The notes under the pieces are model-generated. The model saw only the letters and a list, made by a program, of their open reading frames with translations, made no database searches and was not told where the DNA came from. This document shows, piece by piece, positions 14,547 to 22,951 of a stretch of DNA of 64,000 bases (its first letter is position 1; each line of letters opens with the position of its first letter). Both the position numbers and the translations under genes were made by a program. This DNA is from Streptomyces sp. PKU-EA00015. Lineage in GTDB: Bacteria > Actinomycetota > Actinomycetes > Streptomycetales > Streptomycetaceae. Where the stretch lies: NCBI RefSeq assembly GCF_013387495.1, contig NZ_JABZEE010000005.1:186001-250000 (forward strand), in the 5' to 3' direction.

Positions 14547-15602
14547 ATGGAAGTCTCGGCGCTGCTCATAGCCGGCGTGATCGTCGCGCTCATCGCGGTA
14601 TTCACGGTGGTGCGGGCGGTACGCATCGTGCCTCAAGCGCGCGCTCGCAATGTCGAACGCCTCGGCCGCTACCGCCGCACACTGAGGCCGGGCCTCAACC
14701 TTGTCATCCCTTATATCGACCGGGTCTATCCGGTGATCGACCTGCGGGAACAGGTCGTCTCGTTCAAGCCGCAACCGGTCATCACCGAGGACAATCTCGT
14801 CGTCGAGATCGACACCGTCCTGTACTTCCAGGTCACGGATCCACGAGCGGCCGCCTACGAGATCGCCGACTTCTTGCAGGGTGTCGAACAGCTCACCGTC
14901 ACCACGTTGCGCAACGTCGTAGGTTCCATGGACTTGGAGAAGACCCTCACCTCGCGCGACACCATCAACAATCAGCTCCGTGGCGTGTTGGACGAGGCCA
15001 CCGGCAAGTGGGGGCTGAGAGTCAACCGGGTGGAGATCAAGGCCATCGACCCTCCGCAGTCCATCAAGGACGCGATGGAGAAGCAGATGCGTGCCGAGCG
15101 CGACAAGCGGGCGGCGATTCTGGGGGCCGAGGGGCAACGGCAGTCGCAGATTCTCACCGCCGAAGGCGACAAGCAGTCAGCTGTCCTCCGGGCGGAGGGC
15201 AACCGTACCGCTGAGATCCTCAAGGCCGAGGGCCAGTCCCGGGCCATCGACGAGGTGTTCCAGGCCGTGCACCGCAACGATCCCGACCCCAAGCTGCTCG
15301 CCTACCAGTACATGCAGATGCTGCCTCAGCTCGCCCAGGGGGCGGGCAGCACCTTCTGGGTGATCCCCGGCGAGGTAACTGCCGCGCTGCAGGGTGTGTC
15401 CCGCGCCTTCAGCGAGGTGCTGCCTCAGTCGCCGGCCACCCGTGAGACGTCCTCGGAGGACAGGGCGGCCGCCCAGGCCGCCGACGATGCGGCGCAGGCC
15501 GCGGAAGCCGCCGCCGAGGCCCTCGCCGACGCGGCCGACGCCGACGCCGGCCCACCCCGCCCCCTCGCGGACGGTCGACGCCGATCACCGGACATGGAGT
15601 AG
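14547..15602 (+). CDS. SPFH/Band 7 (stomatin-like) protein
   Basis: Stomatin/QmcA-type protein of 351 residues. One N-terminal membrane anchor (LLIAGVIVALIAVFTVVRAV) precedes the SPFH domain, recognised by VPQARARNVERLGRYRRTLRPGLN, FYFQVTDPRAAAYEI-like strands and LRNVVGSMDLEKTLTSRD. A charged helical region rich in AEG repeats (AEGQRQSQ, AEGDKQSA, AEGNRTAE, AEGQSRA; about 190-235) forms the coiled-coil oligomerisation zone. The tail after about 300 is alanine-rich and probably disordered. It oligomerises at the inner membrane face with its NfeD partner immediately upstream, with which it is co-transcribed. Confidence 0.92.
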   Translation: MEVSALLIAGVIVALIAVFTVVRAVRIVPQARARNVERLGRYRRTLRPGLNLVIPYIDRVYPVIDLREQVVSFKPQPVITEDNLVVEIDTVLYFQVTDPRAAAYEIADFLQGVEQLTVTTLRNVVGSMDLEKTLTSRDTINNQLRGVLDEATGKWGLRVNRVEIKAIDPPQSIKDAMEKQMRAERDKRAAILGAEGQRQSQILTAEGDKQSAVLRAEGNRTAEILKAEGQSRAIDEVFQAVHRNDPDPKLLAYQYMQMLPQLAQGAGSTFWVIPGEVTAALQGVSRAFSEVLPQSPATRETSSEDRAAAQAADDAAQAAEAAAEALADAADADAGPPRPLADGRRRSPDME

Positions 15603-15671
15603 CCGTCGGCCGCCGTCCGGCATGTCCTTGTCGCAGCCGCACGTGGGGATTCAGAAGATCGCGTCGCGGCG

Positions 15672-16026
15672 ATGACGACACGGAAAGCGATCCGTGTGGA
15701 CTGGGAGGGAACGGCACGTGCGTGCGTGGCGATGCTCCGCATGGAAGCGGGCCGCAACCCCCACGACCAGCGCATGGCGGCTCTCGTCGGCGAACTCTCC
15801 ATGCGAGATGACGACTTCCGCCGCCGGCGGGGCGAACGCGACGTATCCACCCGCAGTCGGGGCAGCAAGGTACTGCGCCACCCCGTCACCGGCGACCTCG
15901 CACTCGACTGGGACGCTCTCGCCTGCGCGCACGATCCCGACCAGCGGCTTGTCGTCTGGACCGCGGAACCCGGCACGCTCCCACAACGGCCTGCGGATCC
16001 TCGCCTCCTGGGCCACCACAGGCTCC
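15672..16026 (+). pseudogene. MmyB-type XRE regulator fragment
   Basis: The frame from 15672 reads RVDWEGTARACVAMLRMEAG, HPVTGDLALDWDALA and DPDQRLVVWTAEPGT, the second half of the ligand-binding domain of MmyB-like helix-turn-helix regulators. After EPGT the homology moves to another frame, reading SHNGLRILASWA (to about 16026), the usual family ending. The XRE DNA-binding domain and the first half of the ligand domain are absent, and there is a frameshift near 15976. This is therefore a decayed 3' fragment that cannot regulate anything. About 170 bp without clear coding content follow before the acetyltransferase gene. Confidence 0.72.
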
Positions 16027-16198
16027 GCCCGCGTCGCGTATGCCTCGAGGCGCATGTCTATGATCGCAACCCTTACCGGGCTCAACAGAGATGGTCGGGT
16101 CGGCTTGAGCTCGCAGCGCTTGCGGAGTCGGGTACGCCCTTCGGCGTCGAGCGGCCTGGGCGCCTTGCTTCCGCGCACGACATGAGAGGTACAGCACG

Positions 16199-16903
16199 AT
16201 GGTGAACCGCGATGCCCTGGCACTCGACGACCCGGTGGGCCAGTCACTCCGCGGCCACCACGCACATTTCGCCCGGCGACTCGGTCGGACTGCCACCTAC
16301 CTGCCGGGAGTCGCGACCTTCTCCGCGGTGTCCGCCGACCCGGACGCGGCGGAATGGGCGGACCTGGCCCGGCTGCTCGGCCCAGGGGAACTCGCCGACA
16401 TGTTCAGCTGCCCGGCCGCTCCGCCGTCGGGCTGGGAGCCGGTCTTCAGCCTCGAGGGCCGCCAGATGATCTGGCCCGGCAGTGGCCGCCCCGATCACCC
16501 TCATGCCGCGACCGACACGGGTGTCGTCGAACTGGGCGCGGACAGCGTGCCCGAGATGCTCGACCTCGTCGCGCGGACCCGGCCAGGGCCGTTCTGGCCG
16601 CGTACCCATGAACTCGGTACCTATCTCGGCATCCGTGACAAGGGCACGTTGGTGGCGATGGCGGGTGAACGGCTGCGGCCTCCGGGCTGGACCGAGATCA
16701 GCGCCGTCTGCACCGCTCCCGAGGCACGCGGGCGAGGCCACGCCGCCCGCCTGGTCAGTGCGCTCGGCGCGCGTATCGTGGCTCGCAACGAGCGTCCGTT
16801 CCTCCACGTGGCCGAGGCGAACACCGGCGCGATCGCACTCTACGAGCGGCTCGGCTTCAAGGTCCGCAAGCACGTGACCTTCTGGGGGCTCCGCACTCCC
16901 TGA
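16199..16903 (+). CDS. GNAT-family N-acetyltransferase (FR47-like)
   Basis: GNAT protein of 234 residues. The C-terminal half holds the acetyl-CoA-binding motif A as CTAPEARGRGHAARLVSAL (roughly 170-190, with the R/Q-x-x-G-x-G/A pattern RGRGHA), followed by FLHVAEANTGAIALYERLGF, a typical motif B and FR47 ending. The N-terminal half is a degenerate domain, as in other two-part FR47 proteins. It should transfer an acetyl group to an amine, but the substrate is not visible. AGAGG (16185-16189) lies 9 nt before ATG 16199. It is not obviously in an operon, as it sits between a pseudogene and a phosphatase gene. Confidence 0.88.
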   Translation: MVNRDALALDDPVGQSLRGHHAHFARRLGRTATYLPGVATFSAVSADPDAAEWADLARLLGPGELADMFSCPAAPPSGWEPVFSLEGRQMIWPGSGRPDHPHAATDTGVVELGADSVPEMLDLVARTRPGPFWPRTHELGTYLGIRDKGTLVAMAGERLRPPGWTEISAVCTAPEARGRGHAARLVSALGARIVARNERPFLHVAEANTGAIALYERLGFKVRKHVTFWGLRTP

Positions 16904-17203
16904 CGGCCTCCACCACGCACACCGCGGCGGATTGTCGCTGCGGCGCCCTTGAGTCGCGCCTGCAGGGCGTCGGCCACCCGTGCCGAGGCCCAGGGCATGG
17001 TGGATACCGCCATCGCCGTCGCCACCGGCGGCCTCATCATCGGCCCAGCTCTGGGGCGGATACCGGCAGGCCGGCTCGTCGAACGTAGGTGCGCAATCGA
17101 CTCCGTCAGCCTCCGGGCCTCAAAGCAGCCAGCCCCCGGAACCGCTCCGACCGCCGGACGTGGGTTCTGCGCTGTCGCGGATCGATGCTCGATTCATCCC
17201 GAT
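16904..17203 (+). other. Intergenic region, no supported gene
   Basis: The open frame that runs upstream of the phosphatase start encodes a non-homologous stretch with a hydrophobic patch (DTAIAVATGGLIIGPALG) that faintly recalls an MFS segment. It has no start or ribosome site of its own that I trust, and may be decayed DNA. TATGAT at 17203-17208 could serve as a -10 element for the phosphatase gene. Confidence 0.3.
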
Positions 17204-18328
17204 ATGATCTATTTCGTGATCAGGTCAACGCGGTTCCGGCGCCGCCACCGTCCCTACGGTGGCCAGCGGGACGCCGTACTGCTGTCACCGGTGATCGTCA
17301 CCGTTGTCATCGCCGGTCTGGCGTTCTCCACCCCGAGGGAGATCGCCTTCAGCCGCCTGCTGCCCGCGGCGCCCGCCCTTGCCGCCGCGTTGTGGCCCAT
17401 GCTCCCGACGGTCCTGCTGGGGGCGTTCTGCCTGATGCTCATGATCGGCCTCAGCTTCGTCTACTCCGATCTGGGGACGCCGTACACGGCCGCCGCGATC
17501 GTCGCGGTCACCTTGGCGGCCGCATATGCGAGCCATCTGCGACTCCAGCGAGAGGAGACGCTCTTCCAGGTACGGCTCGTCGCCGACGCAGCCCAGAAGG
17601 TGCTGCTGCGTCCGCTGCCGCACCGTATCCAGGACGTCGAGATCGAGTCGCTGTATCTGGCGGCCCAGGAGCAGGCCCGGATCGGAGGCGACTTCTACGA
17701 GGTGGCCGACACGCCGTACGGAGTCCGGCTGCTCATCGGAGACGTGCGCGGCAAGGGCCTGTCGGCGGTGGGGGCGGCCGCGGCGGTGATCAACTGCTTC
17801 AGGGAGAACGCGTACGACCAGCCCGACCTGAGGGGCATCATCCATCGCCTGCAGATCACCATCGGTCGTTACGGCGCCGCGGTCCCCGCTGATGACCAGT
17901 CGGAGCACTTCGCCACCGCCCTGATCGCCGAGATCCCGCGCGGCGGCGGGCACGTCAGAATTCTCAACTGCGGGCATCCACCACCGGTGTTCGTGCGGAG
18001 CGGGGAGGTCCACGTTCTTGATCCCGCCCTCGCCTCAACACCCCTCAATCTCGCGGCGCTCCTCGGAGACCACTACTACGTGGACACCGTCGCCTTCGTC
18101 CCGGGCGATCAGATGCTGCTCTACACCGACGGCGTAACGGAGACCCGGGACCGCGCCGGCGAGTTCTTCCCGCTGCCGGACTGGATGCGGCGGCACAGCG
18201 CGGCACCGCCCCGTGAGCTGCTGGACCGGCTGCACGGAGACCTGCTCCGCTACGGCGGCGGAAGGCTCGACGACGACATCGCGGCCCTCGCCGTACGCTG
18301 CCGGCACCCCGGGGCCCAGGAGCGCTAG
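17204..18328 (+). CDS. Membrane PP2C-family (SpoIIE-type) protein phosphatase
   Basis: Serine/threonine phosphatase of about 374 residues. Three or four membrane segments (about 27-45, 55-90, 93-110) precede a SpoIIE-type PP2C domain with GGDFYEV (161-167), GDVRGKG (179-185), NCGHPPP, LLYTDGVTE and a final DDDIAALAVR that completes the metal site. Such enzymes dephosphorylate anti-sigma-factor antagonists. No kinase or STAS gene is adjacent, so the target is unknown. The start is uncertain: ATG 17204 lacks a ribosome site, while TATGAT (17203-17208) would place a leaderless start at GTG 17216, removing four residues. The frame stays open further upstream without homology. Confidence 0.88.
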   Translation: MIYFVIRSTRFRRRHRPYGGQRDAVLLSPVIVTVVIAGLAFSTPREIAFSRLLPAAPALAAALWPMLPTVLLGAFCLMLMIGLSFVYSDLGTPYTAAAIVAVTLAAAYASHLRLQREETLFQVRLVADAAQKVLLRPLPHRIQDVEIESLYLAAQEQARIGGDFYEVADTPYGVRLLIGDVRGKGLSAVGAAAAVINCFRENAYDQPDLRGIIHRLQITIGRYGAAVPADDQSEHFATALIAEIPRGGGHVRILNCGHPPPVFVRSGEVHVLDPALASTPLNLAALLGDHYYVDTVAFVPGDQMLLYTDGVTETRDRAGEFFPLPDWMRRHSAAPPRELLDRLHGDLLRYGGGRLDDDIAALAVRCRHPGAQER

Positions 18329-18356
18329 CCCGTGACAGCGGCCGGCGCCCGCTCGG

Positions 18357-19022
18357 TCAGCCGGGCCGAGCCGTCAGGTGGACGAGGATGCCGCACACCT
18401 CGTCCACGATCTCCCGGGCCTCACTCTGGTCCGCGCAGTCGCCCAGCTCGCGTGCCGCCCCGCCGATGACGGTGGTCAGCACTCTCACGCGAACCCGGCC
18501 GGCGCGTCGCCTCTCGTCCACCTCCAGGAGCCGGGCGTTGCGCCGTACCCACGCGCGGTCCCACCGGCGGCGCAGCGCGTCGAAGCCCGCGGGGCCGTCG
18601 TCCTCCCAGAGGAGGAAGCCGAGGCGCCGGTTGCCCCAGGCACCCTCCAGGTACGCCCTGGCTCCCGCCACGAAGAGGGCGACGGGATCGTCCACGCCAC
18701 GGCTCCGCTCGCCGGCCAGCGTCGCCGCGGTCCGGCGCTCCTGCTCCTCCCGGAACTCCTCCCAGAGGGCGAGGTAGAGCCCTCGTTTTCCGCCGTAGTG
18801 CTGGAAGAGGCTGCCCACCGGGATGCCGGCGCGTACCGCGATCTCGGCGAGACCGGCTTCGGCGTAGCCGCGCTCGGTGAACACCTCCAGCGCGGCGTGC
18901 AGCAGGGCGTGCCGAACGGAGCCGTACCGCTCGGGGTGCCCTTCCGGCAGGCGTCCGTCTGCCTGCCCGTCCGGCCGCTGACGTGCCGCCTGCGTCCCGG
19001 TCGGCTCCACGATGCCGCTCAC
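18357..19022 (-). CDS. TetR-family transcriptional regulator
   Basis: TetR regulator of 221 residues. The helix-turn-helix spans about 35-85 (HALLHAALEVFTERGYAEAG, LAEIAVRAGIPVGSLFQHYG, KRGLYLALWEEF). The remainder is an all-helical ligand-binding and dimer domain. The N-terminal 30 residues are a polar extension. Its ATG overlaps the stop of the PucR-type gene by 4 nt (ATGA), so the two regulators are co-translated. Both lie divergent from a LIV-type ABC importer, which one or both probably control. The ligand is unknown. Confidence 0.92.
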   Translation of the reverse strand: MSGIVEPTGTQAARQRPDGQADGRLPEGHPERYGSVRHALLHAALEVFTERGYAEAGLAEIAVRAGIPVGSLFQHYGGKRGLYLALWEEFREEQERRTAATLAGERSRGVDDPVALFVAGARAYLEGAWGNRRLGFLLWEDDGPAGFDALRRRWDRAWVRRNARLLEVDERRRAGRVRVRVLTTVIGGAARELGDCADQSEAREIVDEVCGILVHLTARPG

Positions 19023-20314
19023 TGATCATTCCCACCTTCCCCGGCCCCGTCGCGGATGGCGAGGGCGACCAGCAGTTCCAGGAGGTCGGCGATGCGGCGC
19101 GGATTGCGCCCGGTGCGTTCCTCGATCCGGCGCAACCGGTAGTGCGCCGTGTTGTGGTGCACCCGCAGCCGGTCGGCGGCCAGCCGCAGGTTCAGGTCCG
19201 CCTCCGCGAAGGCCCGTATGGTCGCCGCCAGCATGTCGCCACGTCCGCGGTCCTCCTCCAGCAGCGCACGCACGCGGGGATCGACCAGCTGGCGGGCGAG
19301 GTCGTCGGCGCGCAGCGCCAGGTAGTCGAAGGGGGACAGGCGCGGCAGCGCCGCCACCCCGCCCCCGCCCGGCACCAGGTCGAGGGCGGCCCGCGCCTCC
19401 TCGTAGGCGCGTGGCAGTTCGCAGGCGCCCCGTGCGACGGTGCTGATGCCCATGGAGAGCAGAGTTCCCTCCCGCGCGAGCCGCCGCTGCACCGCCTCGA
19501 AGTGGGCACAGATGTCCTCCGCGTCCATGCCGGTGCGCACCACGGGCACGGCCACCACTTCGCCGTGGCGTACGACGACCAGGGTCCGGCCGGCCCAGGG
19601 CCCGGCGACGCTGAGGGACGCGCTGGTGGCGTAGCCGCTCTCGGCCGAGGTGAGGTCGCCGGTGTGGGTGTCGCCGATGCACACGGCCACGACCGCCATC
19701 ATCGGCGAGTGCGGCCCGATGCCGTACGCCTGCGCCGTGGCCAGCAAGGGACCGCGCGCAGGCGCCGCGCCGGCCAGGAGCTGGTCCAGGAGATCCCGGC
19801 GCTCCCGGTCCGCGTCCGCGACGACGTGCTGCTGGTACTCGACGTAGGCCTGCGCGGCGTGAGTGCTGGCGTAGTCGACGTACCGCATCAGCGGTGTGAC
19901 GAGGGACAGCGCGGCCTGTTGTGCCTCGGCGGACGTGCCCGCGCAGTCCAGCAGCGCGTCCCACAACACCTGCCGGCCGACCCTGAAGGCGCTGATCCAG
20001 TCCTCGAGGGCGAACCCCGCGCGGGCTCGGCGCATGGCTGCCGCGCGGCTGAAGAGCAGGTCCTCGGGGGCGATGTCCTGGCCGCCGGCCAGCGCCGCCA
20101 GCTGTATCCGGTAGTGCGTGAGGACCTGGTTCCGTACGTCGTCGAAGAACCGCTCGTCCTGCAGCGCGTACGACGGGATCTCCGTACGCATCACCGCAAC
20201 GGCCGTCTTCGCCACCTCCTCGAGCCGGTGCTGGACGGCGTGCAGGATGCGGTGCCGCTCCCGGCTGAGGGGTTCGGAGAGTGCGGGGACGCCCAGGGCG
20301 GGTCCGCGAGACAT
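19019..20314 (-). CDS. PucR/CdaR-type transcriptional regulator
   Basis: Regulator of 431 residues with a PucR C-terminal helix-turn-helix: LRLAADRLRVHHNTAHYR followed by LRRIEERTGRNPRRIADLLE (about 370-415). The centre (about 160-340) is a GGDEF-like sensor region of the CdaR type. The N-terminal 150 residues are helical (RsbR-like). Such proteins usually activate nearby catabolic or uptake genes in response to a metabolite. It diverges from the ABC importer genes starting at 20503, and an 18-bp palindrome lies between, close to the position expected for an activator site. It is the first gene of a two-regulator operon with the TetR protein. Confidence 0.9.
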   Translation of the reverse strand: MSRGPALGVPALSEPLSRERHRILHAVQHRLEEVAKTAVAVMRTEIPSYALQDERFFDDVRNQVLTHYRIQLAALAGGQDIAPEDLLFSRAAAMRRARAGFALEDWISAFRVGRQVLWDALLDCAGTSAEAQQAALSLVTPLMRYVDYASTHAAQAYVEYQQHVVADADRERRDLLDQLLAGAAPARGPLLATAQAYGIGPHSPMMAVVAVCIGDTHTGDLTSAESGYATSASLSVAGPWAGRTLVVVRHGEVVAVPVVRTGMDAEDICAHFEAVQRRLAREGTLLSMGISTVARGACELPRAYEEARAALDLVPGGGGVAALPRLSPFDYLALRADDLARQLVDPRVRALLEEDRGRGDMLAATIRAFAEADLNLRLAADRLRVHHNTAHYRLRRIEERTGRNPRRIADLLELLVALAIRDGAGEGGNDQ

Positions 20315-20413
20315 GGCGCCGATCGTCGCTGCCCGACTCGTGTCCCGTCAACAGGCTCGGCGGGCGAGATGCCGGGGCGACTGGGCGCGGCGCACAAGTC
20401 GGCGACCGCGAAG

Positions 20414-20460
20414 TTGGGTGCTCGCACCCAATGTGCGCCCGGAAGGCCCCCACCTACTGT
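20414..20460 (+). promoter_or_regulatory. Palindrome and -10 element of the ABC importer operon
   Basis: TTGGGTGC-TC-GCACCCAA (20414-20431) is a perfect 18-bp inverted repeat. A -10-like TACTGT lies at 20455-20460, predicting transcription from about 20467. The palindrome centre (20422.5) would then be near -45, where class II activators bind. No good -35 hexamer is present, consistent with activator dependence. The divergent PucR-type regulator is the obvious candidate to bind here. Confidence 0.5.
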
Positions 20461-20502
20461 GACGCTCGCCCACCCCCAAGCACCTCGGAAGGGGCGTCAT
20501 TC

Positions 20503-21261
20503 ATGCTCGCGGTCGACGGTATCAGCGTGCGTTTCGGCGGGATAACGGCACTTGACGGTGTCGCGTTCACCGTCGAGCCGGGCACCGCCGTGGGGCTCAT
20601 CGGACCGAACGGAGCCGGTAAGACCACCTTGTTCAACTGCCTCACCAGGCGCTGCACCCCTGACGCGGGGACGGTGCGGTTCGAGGACGAGGACCTGCTC
20701 GCCCTCCCGCCGCACGCCGTGGCCGGGCGCGGCATCGCCCGCACCTTCCAGAACCTGGGACTGTTCCCGCGGCTCACGGTCCGGGAGAACGTCATGATCG
20801 GCGCCCACAGCCGGGGGCGCACCGGACACCTCGCCGCGGCGCTCCGGCTGCCCCGCGTCCGGCGCGAGGAGGCGGAACTGCGTGACCAGGCGGACGACCT
20901 GCTACGGAGGCTCGGCCTGGCGGACGTCGCCGACCACCCCGCCTCCGGGTTGCCGTTCGGCACCCTCAAACGCGTCGAACTCGCCCGGGCGCTCGCGGTA
21001 CGACCCCGGTTGCTGCTGCTCGACGAACCCGTCAACGGTCTCAGCCACGGCGAGGTCGACGAATTCGGGGATCTGGTCCGCACGGTGCGCCAGGCGTTCG
21101 ACCTGACGCTCGTGGTGGTCGAACACCACATGGGATTCGTGATGGGCCTGTGCGACAAGGTGGTGTGTCTCGACTTCGGGCGCAAGATCGCCGAGGGCTC
21201 GCCGGAGGAGATCCAGCGCGATCCGGCGGTCATCGAGGCGTACCTGGGGGTGGCGGCATGA
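20503..21261 (+). CDS. LIV-type ABC importer ATPase (LivG-like)
   Basis: ATP-binding subunit of 252 residues of a hydrophobic amino acid/urea/carboxylate-type importer. Walker A is GPNGAGKT (34-41 region) and Walker B is LLLLDEP, followed by NGLSHGE. The signature motif is degenerate: the position of LSxGxxR reads LPFGTLKRVELARAL, as is usual for LivG. The ARTFQNLGLFPRLTVRENV stretch before it is a LivG hallmark. GGAAGGGG (20487-20494) is the ribosome site for ATG 20503. The stop overlaps the second ATPase (ATGA). It works with the second ATPase at 21258 and both permeases. Confidence 0.92.
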   Translation: MLAVDGISVRFGGITALDGVAFTVEPGTAVGLIGPNGAGKTTLFNCLTRRCTPDAGTVRFEDEDLLALPPHAVAGRGIARTFQNLGLFPRLTVRENVMIGAHSRGRTGHLAAALRLPRVRREEAELRDQADDLLRRLGLADVADHPASGLPFGTLKRVELARALAVRPRLLLLDEPVNGLSHGEVDEFGDLVRTVRQAFDLTLVVVEHHMGFVMGLCDKVVCLDFGRKIAEGSPEEIQRDPAVIEAYLGVAA

Positions 21262-22064
21262 GCGAGCCGACCACCGACCGCACCGAGGCCGGGCCGAGTG
21301 CGGAGCCGGACTTCCTGAAGGTGTCCGGCCTGCACGCCGGATACGGCCAGGCCCGCGTGCTCCAGGGTCTCGACTTCTCCGTCGCCCGCGGCGAGGTGTG
21401 CGCGATCCTCGGCCCCAACGGCGCGGGCAAGACGACAACCCTGCGCGCCCTGTGCGGCATGGTCCGCGGCCGAGGCTCGGTGACCCTGAACGGTGCGGAG
21501 CTGCTGGGCCGTTCCCCGGAGCAGGCGGCCCGGCTCGGTGTGGCGCACGTGCCCGAGGGCCGGGGCACCTTCAACGACCTGACCGTCGAGGAGAACCTGC
21601 GCATCGGCGCCCACCTGCGCACCGGCCGGTGGCGGCGGGGCCGCGCCGAGCGCGCGGCCGTGGTGGCCGACCTGGAACGGATCTACGGCTACTTCCCCAA
21701 GCTGCGCCAGCGGTCCCGCCAGGCCGCCGGCAGTCTCAGCGGCGGCGAGCAGCAGATGCTCGCCATCGGCAGGGCATTGATGCTGCGGCCTTCGCTGCTG
21801 CTCCTGGACGAGCCGTCGCTGGGGCTCGCGCCGCTGGTCACGCGTGAGCTGTTCGAGATCGTCCGTGCCGTGAACGAGGAGGAACGCACCACCGTGGTGG
21901 TCGTCGAACAGAACGCCCAACTCGCGCTGGATGTCGCGCACCGGGCCCACGTACTGGAGGCCGGCCGTCTGGTGCTGTCCGGACCGGCCGACCGGATCCG
22001 CGAGGACGGGCAGGTCGCCGAGGTGTACCTGGGTGTCTCCGTCCGCTCCGGAAAGGACGGGTGA
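21258..22064 (+). CDS. LIV-type ABC importer ATPase (LivF-like)
   Basis: Second ATP-binding subunit, 268 residues, with an extra polar N-terminus of about 18 residues. It has GPNGAGKTT in Walker A, the LivF-type AHVPEGRGTFNDLTVEENL, the signature LSGGEQQMLAIGRAL and LLLLDEPSLGLAPLV for Walker B and D-loop. In contrast to its partner the signature is canonical. ATG 21258 and the GTG of the next gene are both in 4-nt overlaps, so the operon is tightly coupled. The two ATPases form a heterodimer that energises the permease pair. Confidence 0.93.
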   Translation: MSEPTTDRTEAGPSAEPDFLKVSGLHAGYGQARVLQGLDFSVARGEVCAILGPNGAGKTTTLRALCGMVRGRGSVTLNGAELLGRSPEQAARLGVAHVPEGRGTFNDLTVEENLRIGAHLRTGRWRRGRAERAAVVADLERIYGYFPKLRQRSRQAAGSLSGGEQQMLAIGRALMLRPSLLLLDEPSLGLAPLVTRELFEIVRAVNEEERTTVVVVEQNAQLALDVAHRAHVLEAGRLVLSGPADRIREDGQVAEVYLGVSVRSGKDG

Positions 22065-22951
22065 GGGCCGTGACCGAACTGCTCCAGCAAGTGGTGGAAG
22101 GGGTCGGCTCCGGCGCGGTCTACGCCAGTCTGGCGCTGGCTCTGGTGCTGATCCACCGGTTCACCGGCATCGTCAACTTCGCTCAGGGTGAGCTCGCCAT
22201 GATCTCCACGTATGTGGCGTGGCAGCTCGTGGCGTCCGGGATGTCGTTCTGGCTGGCGCTGCCGGTCACCCTGGCGGTGTCCTTCATCGGCGGCATGCTG
22301 GTCGAGCGGATCGTCATCCGGCCCGTGCAGCACGCGCCCGAGCTGACGATGGTCATCGTCACGGTCGGCCTGTTCATCTTCGTCAACGCGATGGCCGGTC
22401 TGATCTGGTCGTTCACCGTGAAGGACTTCCCGCAGCCGTTCCCCGGCGGCGGGATCGACCTGGCCGGAGTGCGCGTGGACTGGTCGACCCTCGGGATCAT
22501 CGCGGTCGTCGCCGCCGTGATGGGGCTCCTGTACCTGCTGTTCCAGCACACCTCCATCGGCCTGGTGATGCGGGCGGTCGCCTGCAACCCCGCCTCCGCC
22601 CGGCTGTCGGGCATCCGGGTGGGACGGGTGCTGATGCTCGGCTGGGGGCTGGCCGCGACGGTCGGCGCCGTGTCGGGCGTACTCGTCGCCCCGGTGCTGT
22701 TCCTGGAGCCCAACATGATGGGCGGGGTGCTCATCTACGCGTTCGCCGCGGCCACCCTCGGAGGCTTCGACAGCCCGGTCGGCGCGGTCGTCGGAGGCCT
22801 GTTCGTGGGTGTCGCCGAGACGCTGGCCGGGGCGTACGTGGACGCGATCGGTGCCGATCTGAAGGTGGGAGTACCCCTGTTGATCATCCTGGTGGTGCTA
22901 CTGGTGCGGCCCCAGGGCCTGTTCGGACGGGCGGCGGTGGAACGCGCATGA
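22061..22951 (+). CDS. LIV-type ABC importer permease (LivH-like)
   Basis: Inner-membrane permease of 296 residues with about eight hydrophobic segments. The conserved LivH start (GSGAVYASLALALVLIHR, FTGIVNFAQGELAM) is present, as is the cytoplasmic coupling segment TSIGLVMRAVACNPASARLSG split over about 165-185. The GTG at 22061 overlaps the preceding stop; GTG 22070 is an alternative that would remove three residues. It pairs with the LivM-like permease downstream to form the translocation path. Confidence 0.92.
   Translation: MRAVTELLQQVVEGVGSGAVYASLALALVLIHRFTGIVNFAQGELAMISTYVAWQLVASGMSFWLALPVTLAVSFIGGMLVERIVIRPVQHAPELTMVIVTVGLFIFVNAMAGLIWSFTVKDFPQPFPGGGIDLAGVRVDWSTLGIIAVVAAVMGLLYLLFQHTSIGLVMRAVACNPASARLSGIRVGRVLMLGWGLAATVGAVSGVLVAPVLFLEPNMMGGVLIYAFAAATLGGFDSPVGAVVGGLFVGVAETLAGAYVDAIGADLKVGVPLLIILVVLLVRPQGLFGRAAVERA

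Noticed and set aside
16949..17203. N-terminal extension of the PP2C phosphatase, with a hydrophobic MFS-like patch
   Set aside because: No homology to phosphatases, no ribosome site, and the MFS resemblance is too short to call a pseudogene.
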